Positions 36,948 through 44,744 of a DNA stretch of 64,000 nt are shown in pieces. The notes below the pieces were generated by a model. It was not told where the DNA came from. It saw only the letters and a list, made by a program, of their open reading frames with translations, and made no database searches. Made by a program: the position numbers and the translations under genes. This stretch comes from Bradyrhizobium sp. Rc3b (GTDB lineage: Bacteria > Pseudomonadota > Alphaproteobacteria > Rhizobiales > Xanthobacteraceae). Location of the stretch: contig NZ_FOUS01000006.1 of NCBI RefSeq assembly GCF_900114915.1, positions 186,001 through 250,000 on the forward strand, written 5' to 3'. The stretch's first letter is position 1; each line of letters starts with the position of its first letter.

Positions 36948-36964
36948 TGGAATATGGTATACCA
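36948..36964. promoter_or_regulatory. Candidate GntR/FCD operator upstream of the second antiporter gene
   Basis: TGGAATATGGTATACCA follows TTGCAT (a -35-like element) by 2 bp and fills the spacer; CAAGCT is the possible -10. It is about 100 bp before the start at 37067. Confidence 0.65.
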
Positions 36965-37066
36965 AGCTCCGTGCCGCGCTTGCGACGATAAGCCACAACA
37001 TTTGCGACACTGGGTCATCTTGCCATCCAAAGTCGCGATCAATCAGGCGCGTTGGGAGGTTTCTTG

Positions 37067-38401
37067 ATGATTTCCAGCACGGACGGCGCCGTCACGGCCG
37101 CGCCTCTTCGCACCGGTTTCCGTTGGCTCCAGCTCGTCATGGGCATCGTCTGCATGGCGATGATCGCCAATTTGCAATATGGCTGGACGCTGTTCGTCGA
37201 TCCGATCGATGCGGCCCACCACTGGGGACGCGCCGCGATCCAGCTCGCCTTCACCGTCTTCGTCGTCACCGAGACCTGGCTGGTGCCGATCGAAGCCTGG
37301 TTCGTCGACAAATACGGCCCGCGCATCGTCGTCATGTTCGGCGGCGTGATGATCGCGCTGTCCTGGATTCTCAACTCCTATGCCGACAGTCTCACTTTGC
37401 TCTACGCGGCCGCGATCATCGGCGGCATGGGCGCGGGCGCGGTGTACGGCACCTGCGTCGGCAACGCGCTGAAATGGTTTCCCGACCGCCGGGGCCTTGC
37501 CGCCGGCGCGACCGCGGCCGGCTTCGGCGCCGGCGCCGCGCTCACCATCGTGCCGATCGCAACCATGATCGCATCGAGCGGCTATCAGCACGCCTTCTTC
37601 ACCTTCGGCATCGGCCAGGGCGTGATCGTGTTCGTGCTCGCCTTCTTCATCCAGCCGCCGCGGCTCTCGATCCCGCCGAAGAAGAAGCAGCTCAACCTGC
37701 CGCAGACCAAGATCGACTTCACCCCGCCGCAGGTGCTGCGCAGCCCTATTTTCTGGGTGATGTATCTCGTCTTCGTCATGGTCGCATCCGGCGGCCTGAT
37801 GACAGCGGCGCAGATCGGCCCGATCGCGCACGACTTCAAGATCGCCGACACCCCGGTCACGCTGGCCGGCTTCCAGATGGCGGCACTGACCTTCGCGATC
37901 TCGCTCGACCGCATCCTCGACGGCTTCGGACGCCCCTTCTTCGGCTGGGTCTCCGACACGATCGGCCGCGAGCACACCATGTTCATCGCCTTCGGCACCG
38001 CGGCGCTGATGCTGCTGACGCTGTCGGCTTACGGCCATGTCCCGGTCGTGTTCGTGCTCGCGACCGCGGTGTATTTCGGCGTGTTCGGCGAGATCTACTC
38101 GCTGTTCCCCGCGACCTGCGGCGACACCTTCGGCTCGAAATTCGCGACCACCAACAACGGCATGCTCTACACCGCGAAGGGCACCGCCTCCCTGCTCGTC
38201 CCGCTCGCCAGCGTGATCTCGGCGACCTACGGCTGGAAGGCCGTGTTCGTGGTCGCCGTCGCCTTGAACGCGACGGCGGCGCTGACGGCGCTGTTCGTGA
38301 TCAAGCCGATGCGCCGCTCCTTCATCCTCGGCAAGGAAGTCGAGAGCGCGAACATCGCAACCGGCAGCGCCAAGACCACTGCAAAGACCGAGACGGCGTA
38401 G
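37067..38401 (+). CDS. oxlT: Oxalate/formate antiporter-like MFS transporter, copy 2
   Basis: 444 residues, clearly paralogous to copy 1 (shared ATNQYGWT-type N-terminal helix, YGTCVGNALKWFPDRRGLA, GEIYSLFPATCGDTFGSKFA). Arg289 and Lys371 keep the 82-residue spacing of the charged pair. The ATG at 37067 has TTGGGAGG 7 bases upstream; an earlier start at 37052 would leave no site. The C-terminal tail is longer and polar. Each paralog has its own promoter, operator and terminator, so different directions or affinities of oxalate transport are possible (inference). Confidence 0.87.
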   Translation: MISSTDGAVTAAPLRTGFRWLQLVMGIVCMAMIANLQYGWTLFVDPIDAAHHWGRAAIQLAFTVFVVTETWLVPIEAWFVDKYGPRIVVMFGGVMIALSWILNSYADSLTLLYAAAIIGGMGAGAVYGTCVGNALKWFPDRRGLAAGATAAGFGAGAALTIVPIATMIASSGYQHAFFTFGIGQGVIVFVLAFFIQPPRLSIPPKKKQLNLPQTKIDFTPPQVLRSPIFWVMYLVFVMVASGGLMTAAQIGPIAHDFKIADTPVTLAGFQMAALTFAISLDRILDGFGRPFFGWVSDTIGREHTMFIAFGTAALMLLTLSAYGHVPVVFVLATAVYFGVFGEIYSLFPATCGDTFGSKFATTNNGMLYTAKGTASLLVPLASVISATYGWKAVFVVAVALNATAALTALFVIKPMRRSFILGKEVESANIATGSAKTTAKTETA

Positions 38402-38430
38402 CCGCCACTTACATTGCAGGGATCGACCAA

Positions 38431-38460
38431 GGGGCGCAGCGATGCGCCCCTTTTCTTTTT
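38431..38460 (+). terminator. Rho-independent terminator after antiporter copy 2
   Basis: GGGGCGCA (38431-38438) pairs with TGCGCCCC (38443-38450) around GCGA, followed by TTTTCTTTTT. Confidence 0.92.
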
Positions 38461-38528
38461 CGCGCACGGCAAACGTCAGTATTACTGTCGCAAGATTTTT
38501 CGGATCGCCCAAACCAGCGCTTGACGAT

Positions 38529-38545
38529 TGGCATTATGTATACCA
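38529..38545. promoter_or_regulatory. Candidate GntR/FCD operator upstream of the CBS-domain gene
   Basis: TGGCATTATGTATACCA follows TTGACG (38521-38526) by 2 bp, with CACACT as the possible -10. The site is 34 bp before the start of the CBS gene. Confidence 0.68.
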
Positions 38546-38578
38546 CACTTCTCGCAACATTCACCCAGGGAGGTTGCA

Positions 38579-39007
38579 ATGCTGGTCGGAGACATTCTGC
38601 GCAAGAAGACGCCGCGCGTTGTCACGGTGCGAATGAACGAAACGGTAGGTATCGCCGCCAAGCTGATGCGCGCCAACAACATCAGCGCTCTCGTGGTCAA
38701 GGACGTGGTCCGCTCCGAGGGTAATACCGCCGTCGGCATGTTCACCGAGCGCGACGTGGTGCGCGCCGTCGCCGAGCACGGCGCGAACGCCGTCAACGTC
38801 AAGGTCTCGCAGCTCGTCTCGGTGCAGCAGCTGGTGTCCTGCAGCTCCAGCGATACGATCGAGCAGGTCCGGCATCTGATGAACCGGCATCACATCCGCC
38901 ATTTGCCTGTCATCGACGATTACAGCCTCGTCTCCGTCATCAGCATGCGCGACATCGCAGCTGCCATGGACGAGGCCATCAACGGCAAGCCGCAAGCGGC
39001 AGCCTGA
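38579..39007 (+). CDS. CBS-domain protein of the oxalate regulon
   Basis: 142 residues made of two CBS motifs in tandem (MLVGDILRKKTPRVVTV start; FTERDVVRAVAEHGANA end of the first; LPVIDDYSLVSVISMRDIAAA in the second). Such pairs bind AMP, ATP or related nucleotides and sense energy state. CAGGGAGG stands before the ATG. No catalytic domain is attached. It has the same operator-promoter arrangement as the antiporter genes and lies next to a PanE-like reductase, so it may tune oxalate enzymes or transport (inference). Confidence 0.85.
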   Translation: MLVGDILRKKTPRVVTVRMNETVGIAAKLMRANNISALVVKDVVRSEGNTAVGMFTERDVVRAVAEHGANAVNVKVSQLVSVQQLVSCSSSDTIEQVRHLMNRHHIRHLPVIDDYSLVSVISMRDIAAAMDEAINGKPQAAA

Positions 39008-39105
39008 AGCGACGCACTCTTCCCCTGTGACTACCGGCCGGCTCGGACGCGTTCGAGCCGGACCGGATCTTTCGTCCCAAAATTCCGGTCTCCCGCGAGG
39101 ATTTC

Positions 39106-40125
39106 ATGAAGATCTGCATCTACGGCGCCGGCGCAATCGGCGGATATCTCGGGGTTCAGCTTGCGCGCGCAGGCGCCGATGTCAGCCTCATCGCGCGCGG
39201 CGCGCACCTTGCCGCAATGCGCGAGCGCGGCCTGACGCTGCTCGCGGGCGAGGAGAAGCACACCGTGCATCCGCGCTGCACCGACGATCCCGCCGAGCTC
39301 GGCGCGCAGGACTACATCATCATCACGCTGAAGGCCCATTCCATCACCGGCGTGATCGAGAAGATGCAGCCGCTGCTCGGGCCGCACACCCGCATCGTCA
39401 CCGCCGTCAACGGCATCCCCTATTGGTACTTCTACAAGCACGGCGGCCAATACGAGAATTCGACGCTGGAGAGCATCGACCCCGGCGGGCGGCAGTGGCG
39501 CGAAATCGGCGCCGAGCGCGCCATCGGCTGCATCGTCTATCCCGCCACCGAGATCGAGGCGCCCGGCGTGATCCGCCACGTCTACGGCAACAACTTCCCG
39601 CTCGGCGAGCCCTCCGGCGAGATCACCAGCGACGTGCAGCGCCTCGCGGATCTGTTCGTCGCGGCCGGGCTGAAGGCGCCGGTGCTCGACCGCATCCGCG
39701 ACGAGATCTGGCTCAAGCTGTGGGGCAATGTCTGCTTCAACCCGATCAGCGCGTTGACCCATGCAACGCTCGACGTGATCTGCACCGATCCGTCTACCCG
39801 AGCGCTGTCGCGCGCGATCATGGTGGAGACACAAGCGATCGCCGAGACCTTCGGTGTCAAGTTCCGCGTCGACGTCGAGCGCCGCATCGAGGGCGCCCGC
39901 AAGGTCGGCGCGCACAAGACCTCGATGCTCCAGGATCTCGAGCGCGGCCGCCCGATGGAGATCGACCCGCTCGTCACCGTGGTGCAGGAGATGGGCCGCC
40001 TCACCGGCATCGCGACGCCCGCGCTCGATTCGGTGCTGGCGATGGTGACCCAGCGCGCCCGCATCGCCGGGCTCTATGACGGCGTTTCGACGCCGTCAGA
40101 TCCCCGCGCACTGGCGGTGGCGTGA
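39106..40125 (+). CDS. panE2: PanE/ApbA-family reductase, candidate oxalyl-CoA reductase
   Basis: 339 residues with the NADP-binding motif GAGAIGGYLG at the start and the ketopantoate reductase C-terminal helical domain (IWLKLWGNVCFNPISALT). The general family reduces 2-dehydropantoate. In Methylobacterium extorquens the paralog PanE2 was shown to reduce oxalyl-CoA to glyoxylate. Its place beside oxalate carriers and the gcl genes in this window makes that role more likely here than pantothenate synthesis. ATG after GCGAGGATTTC. The FAH-family gene overlaps its stop. Function assigned by context. Confidence 0.8.
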   Translation: MKICIYGAGAIGGYLGVQLARAGADVSLIARGAHLAAMRERGLTLLAGEEKHTVHPRCTDDPAELGAQDYIIITLKAHSITGVIEKMQPLLGPHTRIVTAVNGIPYWYFYKHGGQYENSTLESIDPGGRQWREIGAERAIGCIVYPATEIEAPGVIRHVYGNNFPLGEPSGEITSDVQRLADLFVAAGLKAPVLDRIRDEIWLKLWGNVCFNPISALTHATLDVICTDPSTRALSRAIMVETQAIAETFGVKFRVDVERRIEGARKVGAHKTSMLQDLERGRPMEIDPLVTVVQEMGRLTGIATPALDSVLAMVTQRARIAGLYDGVSTPSDPRALAVA

Positions 40126-40910
40126 TGGCGGGCGAGATGAAGCAGTGGCTGCGCTTCCGGAATAATGGCGCGACCGGTTTCGGCACGCTGACGTCATCGG
40201 GCATCAGCGTGCACGAGGGCGAGATGTTCGGCCGCAACACCGCGACCGGCAAGATCCTGGCGCTGTCGGAGGTCGAGCTGCTGGCGCCTTGCGCGCCCAG
40301 CAAGATCGTCGCGCTCTGGAATAATTTCCACGCGCTCGCCGCCAAGCTGAACCAGCCCGAACCGCCGGAGCCGCTTTATCTGCTCAAGGCCACCACCACC
40401 ATCACGACGCCGGGCGCCGTGATCCGCCGTCCCTCCTATTACGACGGCAAGACCACCTATGAAGGCGAGCTCGGCATCGTCATCGGCAAGACCTGCGCGC
40501 GTGTCTCCCCCAGCGAAGCCAACAGCTTCATCTTCGGTTACACCTGCGTCAACGACATCACCGCCAACGACATCCTGACCAGCGACCCTACCTTCCCGCA
40601 ATGGGCCCGCGCCAAGGGCATCGACGATTACGGCCCGTTCGGTCCCGTCATCGCAACCGGCCTCGATCCGGCCAAGCTGACCGTCCGCACCATCCTCAAC
40701 GGCGCGGAGCGGCAGAACTACCCGATCTCCGACATGATCTTCTCGGCGCAGCAGCTGGTCAGCAAGATCTCCCACGACATGACCCTGCTCCCCGGCGACC
40801 TCATCGCCGTCGGCACCTCGGTCGGCGTCGGCGTGATGAAGGAGCCGGTCAACACCGTCACCGTCGCGATCGACGGCATCGGCGAGCTCACCAACGAGTT
40901 TCGGCTGTAG
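40125..40910 (+). CDS. Fumarylacetoacetate hydrolase (FAH)-family protein
   Basis: 261 residues with the FAH catalytic core: EGELGIVIGKTCARVSPSEA (metal-binding Glu region), YTCVNDITANDI, a KGIDDYGPFGPVIATG loop and LLPGDLIAVGTSVGVG. Members hydrolyse or decarboxylate small 2-oxo acids (acylpyruvates, oxaloacetate) with a divalent metal. The ATG at 40125 overlaps the upstream stop (TGATG), so the two are coupled; the substrate may therefore be an oxalate-derived keto acid (inference). Confidence 0.85.
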   Translation: MAGEMKQWLRFRNNGATGFGTLTSSGISVHEGEMFGRNTATGKILALSEVELLAPCAPSKIVALWNNFHALAAKLNQPEPPEPLYLLKATTTITTPGAVIRRPSYYDGKTTYEGELGIVIGKTCARVSPSEANSFIFGYTCVNDITANDILTSDPTFPQWARAKGIDDYGPFGPVIATGLDPAKLTVRTILNGAERQNYPISDMIFSAQQLVSKISHDMTLLPGDLIAVGTSVGVGVMKEPVNTVTVAIDGIGELTNEFRL

Positions 40911-40926
40911 CCGCGAACACCGTCCC

Positions 40927-41002
40927 GTAGTCCGGATGAGCGCAGCGACATCCGGGACGGCTCTTCGCTTGGTCCCGCATGCGCTACGCTCGTGCGGGCT
41001 AC
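40927..41002. repeat. Dispersed inverted repeat, GTAGYCCGGATG family, copy 1
   Basis: GTAGTCCGGATGAGCGCAGCGA with GGGCTAC at the far end. Copies also lie at 41242-41321 and 42417-42503. No gene is seen in the gap. Confidence 0.75.
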
Positions 41003-41108
41003 TCACTTATTCTCGCTGCAGCGCGGCAAAATTGATCCGGCGCAAATCGCGCCAGCACGGCCGCCTTATCCTTCCCGGCAGTCAATTTCTGACGCCAGGG
41101 AGGATGCC

Positions 41109-41225
41109 ATGACGAATGCAGGTAATGCACTTTTGTGGACAGCTCTGTACTTTGCTCTCGCGTTCGGTGCGATCTTCGCGGTCTGGTTCGCCGACAAGAT
41201 GCGCTCGAACTTCCTCGGGAAATGA
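41109..41225 (+). CDS. Small single-pass membrane protein, 38 residues
   Basis: MTNAGNALLWTALYFALAF starts one transmembrane helix, followed by a short basic tail with DKMRSNFLGK. CAGGGAGG stands before the ATG at 41109. The codon use and the ribosome site support a real gene, although it lies between two repeat copies. Function unknown. Confidence 0.55.
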   Translation: MTNAGNALLWTALYFALAFGAIFAVWFADKMRSNFLGK

Positions 41226-41241
41226 TAGCGCGCACGGCGCC

Positions 41242-41321
41242 GCAGTCCGGATGAGCCAAGCGACATCCGGGACGGACGACCCGCAAAGCACCCCGGATAT
41301 CGCTACGCTCTTCCGGGCTAC
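41242..41321. repeat. Dispersed inverted repeat, GTAGYCCGGATG family, copy 2
   Basis: GCAGTCCGGATGAGCCAAGCGA to TTCCGGGCTAC. The remaining part of the gap to 41500 shows no gene. Confidence 0.75.
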
Positions 41322-41499
41322 GGCACCGCGGTCCGCACTCCGAAACATCCAGACACATCACATCTGCGCGCGTCAGAGATATGCCGCCAACATGTCGCGG
41401 GGGTGCCGCACTGTCGTCGCATTCCGCCGCCCTTCTGTGAGGCGTGTCTGGGGGGCACGGCACTGCCGTGTTTGGACCAAACCTTCTAGGGGTATCGCT

Positions 41500-41697
41500 G
41501 TGAAGAAGATTGTAATTGCTCTGGGTGCCACGCTTGCTCTGGTGACGGCTGCGAACGCTGCGGATCTGCCGCGCCGCCAGCCCGTGCCGGTCTATCCGGC
41601 CGAGCAGGCGCCGATCGGCAAGATGCCGATTGGCAAGAGCCCGGTTGGAAAGGCCCCGATCGGCAAGGCGCCCGGCCCGGTCGCTGCGCGTTACTGA
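41500..41697 (+). CDS. Exported peptide with tandem PIGK repeats, 65 residues
   Basis: Starts with GTG at 41500 after AGGGGT. A signal peptide (MKKIVIALGATLALVTAANA) is followed by a proline-rich linker and four pentapeptide units at residues 37-56: APIGK, MPIGK, SPVGK and APIGK. The mature peptide would be only about 45 residues, very basic and likely unstructured. No family is recognised. It precedes, by 47 bp, another exported protein. Confidence 0.65.
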   Translation: MKKIVIALGATLALVTAANAADLPRRQPVPVYPAEQAPIGKMPIGKSPVGKAPIGKAPGPVAARY

Positions 41698-41744
41698 AAC
41701 GCAAGCAAGACTAGCGTAAGCGGCCGACAGTCGAGGGGCACAGC

Positions 41745-42395
41745 GTGACGAACAAACCTGATCGATCGGGACCCTGCATCCTTGCGGGGTTCGCCCTCGC
41801 GGCCATGATCGCGTGTACGACGCCCTCGGCCTCGGCCCACGAAGCGAACAAGCGCGTTGCTGACGCCAACGCGCTTGCCACGACCGACTCCACATCGCGG
41901 CCTCAGCCGCAAGCGGCGCGGCGCTCCGTCGCGCGTGTGGAGAAGGGTCCCTATTACGTCGACTTCCGCGCCCGCACGGCCGCGAGCTGGGGCCATGCCT
42001 TCGTCTGGTACGGCAAGACCAGCGAGAAGGCGGTCGAGGTCGCAGGCCTCACGCCCGCCGGCGACACGCTGGCTTACGTGCTCGGCCACATCACCTTCGT
42101 GCCGTCGGAGACCGGTGCGAGCTACGGCGATCTCGATCCGGAATATCTGACCGCGAGCTACCGCGTCTATCTGAACGAGGCCGACGCCAAGCGCGTGTTC
42201 GCCTACATCAAGAAACTGCAGGCGAGCTCGCCGGTCTGGAACGCCGAGACCACCAACTGCACCGGCTTCATCGGCGACATCGCCGAGTTCATGGGCCTGA
42301 AGGTCCCGTATCGCTGGCAGCGCCCGGAAAACTTCGTCAACAGCCTCAAGGACATGAACGGCGGCCGCCAGATGGTGCGGCTGTCGGCGGAGTAG
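41745..42395 (+). CDS. Exported protein with a possible permuted papain-like fold
   Basis: 216 residues starting with GTG. A signal peptide (cut near SASAHEA) is followed by a mature domain with His in SWGHAFVWYGK and Cys in TTNCTGFIGDIAEFMGL. In circularly permuted NlpC/P60-type enzymes the histidine comes before the cysteine, as here. This suggests a periplasmic amidase or transglutaminase-like fold, but the family is not firmly recognised. Confidence 0.7.
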   Translation: MTNKPDRSGPCILAGFALAAMIACTTPSASAHEANKRVADANALATTDSTSRPQPQAARRSVARVEKGPYYVDFRARTAASWGHAFVWYGKTSEKAVEVAGLTPAGDTLAYVLGHITFVPSETGASYGDLDPEYLTASYRVYLNEADAKRVFAYIKKLQASSPVWNAETTNCTGFIGDIAEFMGLKVPYRWQRPENFVNSLKDMNGGRQMVRLSAE

Positions 42396-42416
42396 CTGCC
42401 CTGTAGCGGCGGCCTC

Positions 42417-42503
42417 GTAGCCCGGATGGAGCGAAAGCGAAATCCGGGACCGCCTTCGCTCGTCGCACAGGCCCCGGATTGCGCTACGCTCCATCCGGGC
42501 TAC
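42417..42503. repeat. Dispersed inverted repeat, GTAGYCCGGATG family, copy 3
   Basis: GTAGCCCGGATGGAGCGAAAGC to GGGCTAC. The inverted ends match over about 12 bases. Confidence 0.8.
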
Positions 42504-42537
42504 GAACCCGCCGCCGTCACCTCCGGCGTCATTGCGA

Positions 42538-42642
42538 GGCAAGCCCTTGCGAAGCAATCCAGAGTGTTTCCGCGGAGGGATTCTGGATTGCTTCCGCCTT
42601 CGCCAAAGGCTTCGGCGGACAAGTCGCTGCGCTCGCAATGAC
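42538..42642. repeat. Dispersed inverted repeat, GTCATTGCGAG family, copy 2
   Basis: Bounded by GTCATTGCGAG and CTCGCAATGAC, with the same core as the copy at 29572, including AATCCAGAGTGTTTCCGCGG. An extra 25-30 bp lies near the right end. Confidence 0.85.
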
Positions 42643-43723
42643 GGTGGTTGACGCAGCGGTGCGCATAGCGCTCCGACACGTTCGGAGCGCCCTCGCCCGT
42701 CGGGCAAAACACCCGCCAATTTCTCCACTGTGCTTGTCAATCCCCGCCCGCCAAAATATTCCACTTTACCGAAATTCGGATTTGTCGTACACACAAGCCA
42801 CCCTGGCCCGAGACAAGGGGCGGATCGCGATCGTCACGAACCGCGGGCCGGGGTGCGATGGACGCGACGGCGTCGGGCGCGAGCAGCATTGCAGGGCGGG
42901 AAACCGTGAGCAAAGCGCTTCGCGCATACGACCCGGCGCCGACAGCGTCTTCGCATGGCTTCGGGCGTGAGCACGCGCCAGCACTCGAAGCGACATGCGA
43001 AGACGTGCGCGGACGGTCAAGTCGTGTGGTCCTGACGCCCGGGGTCTGTGCGTCAAGTCCTGCGGTGATGTGGCGGCCAACCGGTGCGCGCATCAATCAT
43101 CCGCAAGGCGACGGGGGCAATAGTGCATCGCTCCCCGGGGAGAGCACGAAGTACGCCGTAAACCATCGCGCAGGGAAGGCCGGGCGTTCGGCTCACCTGT
43201 GGTCCACCCCGTGTGCATCTTTTTCGCGCACGGACTTACGGGTGCCAGCCGGCGCCCGGCCTTCCCTGCGCCCTTGTCTTTCATGAGGGCAACGCGACGA
43301 AGCAAAGCTCGGGCGCAGATGCCGCGAGAGCGCGAAGGTGTGTCTGCGACGAGCACAAACTGCTTATTGCCGCGGGTCCAAATCTATGATCGTCCCTGAG
43401 GTGCGCGCTCAGGGGCGCATCGCGCCACCGAGCAAGCCTCGAAGGGCGACAGCCCGGCTTTCGCAGCGTGGCCGTTCATCCTTCGAGGCTTGCTGCACCT
43501 TGCTTCGCACCGTGCAGCTCGCACCTCCAGCGACAACCGCTTCGCGGTTGCGCGGGGATGACGGAACAAAATTATCCGCCCCGCGGAATCATCCCCACCG
43601 CCCGCATGATCGCCCCGCCCCCACCGCACGCCCGCGCAATAGACATTTCCCGACCCGGGCGGCATCCTTGCGCCATCAACCGACAACAGAGCCTGCGGGC
43701 CATCCCAGGGGGACACACACGTC
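42643..43723. other. Non-coding stretch of about 1.1 kb, repeat-like
   Basis: Both strands carry only short, low-complexity frames. 43090-43390 reads, on the minus strand, as an AGKAGRRLAPVSPCAKKM-like frame of the kind often wrongly annotated as a gene in rhizobia, and on both strands it looks like repeat DNA. 43399-43560 contains inverted segments with CTTCGAGGCTTGCTG and CAAGCCTCGAAGG. No promoter, tRNA or CDS was seen before the gene at 43724. Confidence 0.5.
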
Positions 43724-44719
43724 ATGTTGCAGACACGGTTCACGAAACTCGTCGGCGTCGAGCACCCGATCGTCCAGGGCGGCATGCAATGGGTCGGCCG
43801 CGCCGAGCTGGTCGCCGCCGTTGCCAATGCCGGCGCGCTCGGCTTCATCACGGCGCTGACCCAGCCGACGCCGGAGGATCTGACCAAGGAGATCGCGCGT
43901 TGCCGCGACCTCACCGACAAGCCGTTCGGCGTCAACCTCACCATCCTGCCCGCGATCAAGCCGCCGCCCTATGCCGAATACCGCGCCGCCATCATCGAGA
44001 GCGGCATCAAGGTGGTCGAGACCGCCGGCAACAAGCCGCAGGAGCATGTCGACGAGTTCAGGAAGCACGGCGTCAAGGTCGTGCACAAATGCACCAGCGT
44101 CCGCCATGCGCTCTCGGCCGAGCGCATGGGCGTGGACGCCATCTCGATCGACGGCTTCGAATGCGCCGGCCATCCCGGCGAGGATGATACGCCCGGCCTG
44201 ATCCTGATCCCCGCCGCCGCCAACAGGATCAAGATCCCGATGATCGCCTCGGGTGGCTTTGCCGACGCCCGCGGCCTCGTCGCCGCGCTGGCGCTGGGCG
44301 CCGACGGCATCAACATGGGCACGCGCTTCATGGCGACCAGCGAAAGCCCGATCCACCAGCTCATCAAGGAGAGAATCGTCGCCAATGACGAGCGCGAGAC
44401 CGAGCTGATCTTCCGCACCATGCGCAACACCTCGCGCGTCGCCAAGAACGAGATCTCGACCAAGGTCGTCGCGATGGAGAAGGAAGGCGCCAAGTTCGAG
44501 GACATCCGCGACCTCGTCGCCGGTGCCCGCGGCAAGATGGTCTATGCGACCGGGAATTCCGACGAAGGCATCTGGTCGGCCGGCCAGGTGCAGGGCCTGA
44601 TCCAGGACATCCCGACCTGCGCCGAGCTCATCTCCCGCATCGTGCGCGAGGCGGAAGCGATCATCCGTAGCCGGCTCGAGGGCATGATCGTTCAGCCGCA
44701 ACGCGAAGCCGCCGAATAA
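43724..44719 (+). CDS. Nitronate monooxygenase / NAD(P)H-dependent flavin oxidoreductase
   Basis: 331 residues, FMN-binding TIM barrel. IVQGGMQWVGRAELVAAVA is the N-terminal signature, with active-site His in FECAGHPGEDD and the phosphate loop PMIASGGFADARGLVAALA. Members oxidise nitronates or act as enoyl reductase-like flavoproteins; the precise role is uncertain. Ribosome site AGGGGG lies somewhat far from the ATG. The next gene starts 26 bp later. Confidence 0.88.
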   Translation: MLQTRFTKLVGVEHPIVQGGMQWVGRAELVAAVANAGALGFITALTQPTPEDLTKEIARCRDLTDKPFGVNLTILPAIKPPPYAEYRAAIIESGIKVVETAGNKPQEHVDEFRKHGVKVVHKCTSVRHALSAERMGVDAISIDGFECAGHPGEDDTPGLILIPAAANRIKIPMIASGGFADARGLVAALALGADGINMGTRFMATSESPIHQLIKERIVANDERETELIFRTMRNTSRVAKNEISTKVVAMEKEGAKFEDIRDLVAGARGKMVYATGNSDEGIWSAGQVQGLIQDIPTCAELISRIVREAEAIIRSRLEGMIVQPQREAAE

Positions 44720-44744
44720 TCACCGCAAGAAGCGAGAGCAATCC

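Noticed and set aside
43093..43356. Minus-strand 87-codon frame starting MLVADTPSRSRG
   Set aside because: It resembles translated repeat DNA common in rhizobial genomes rather than a protein.
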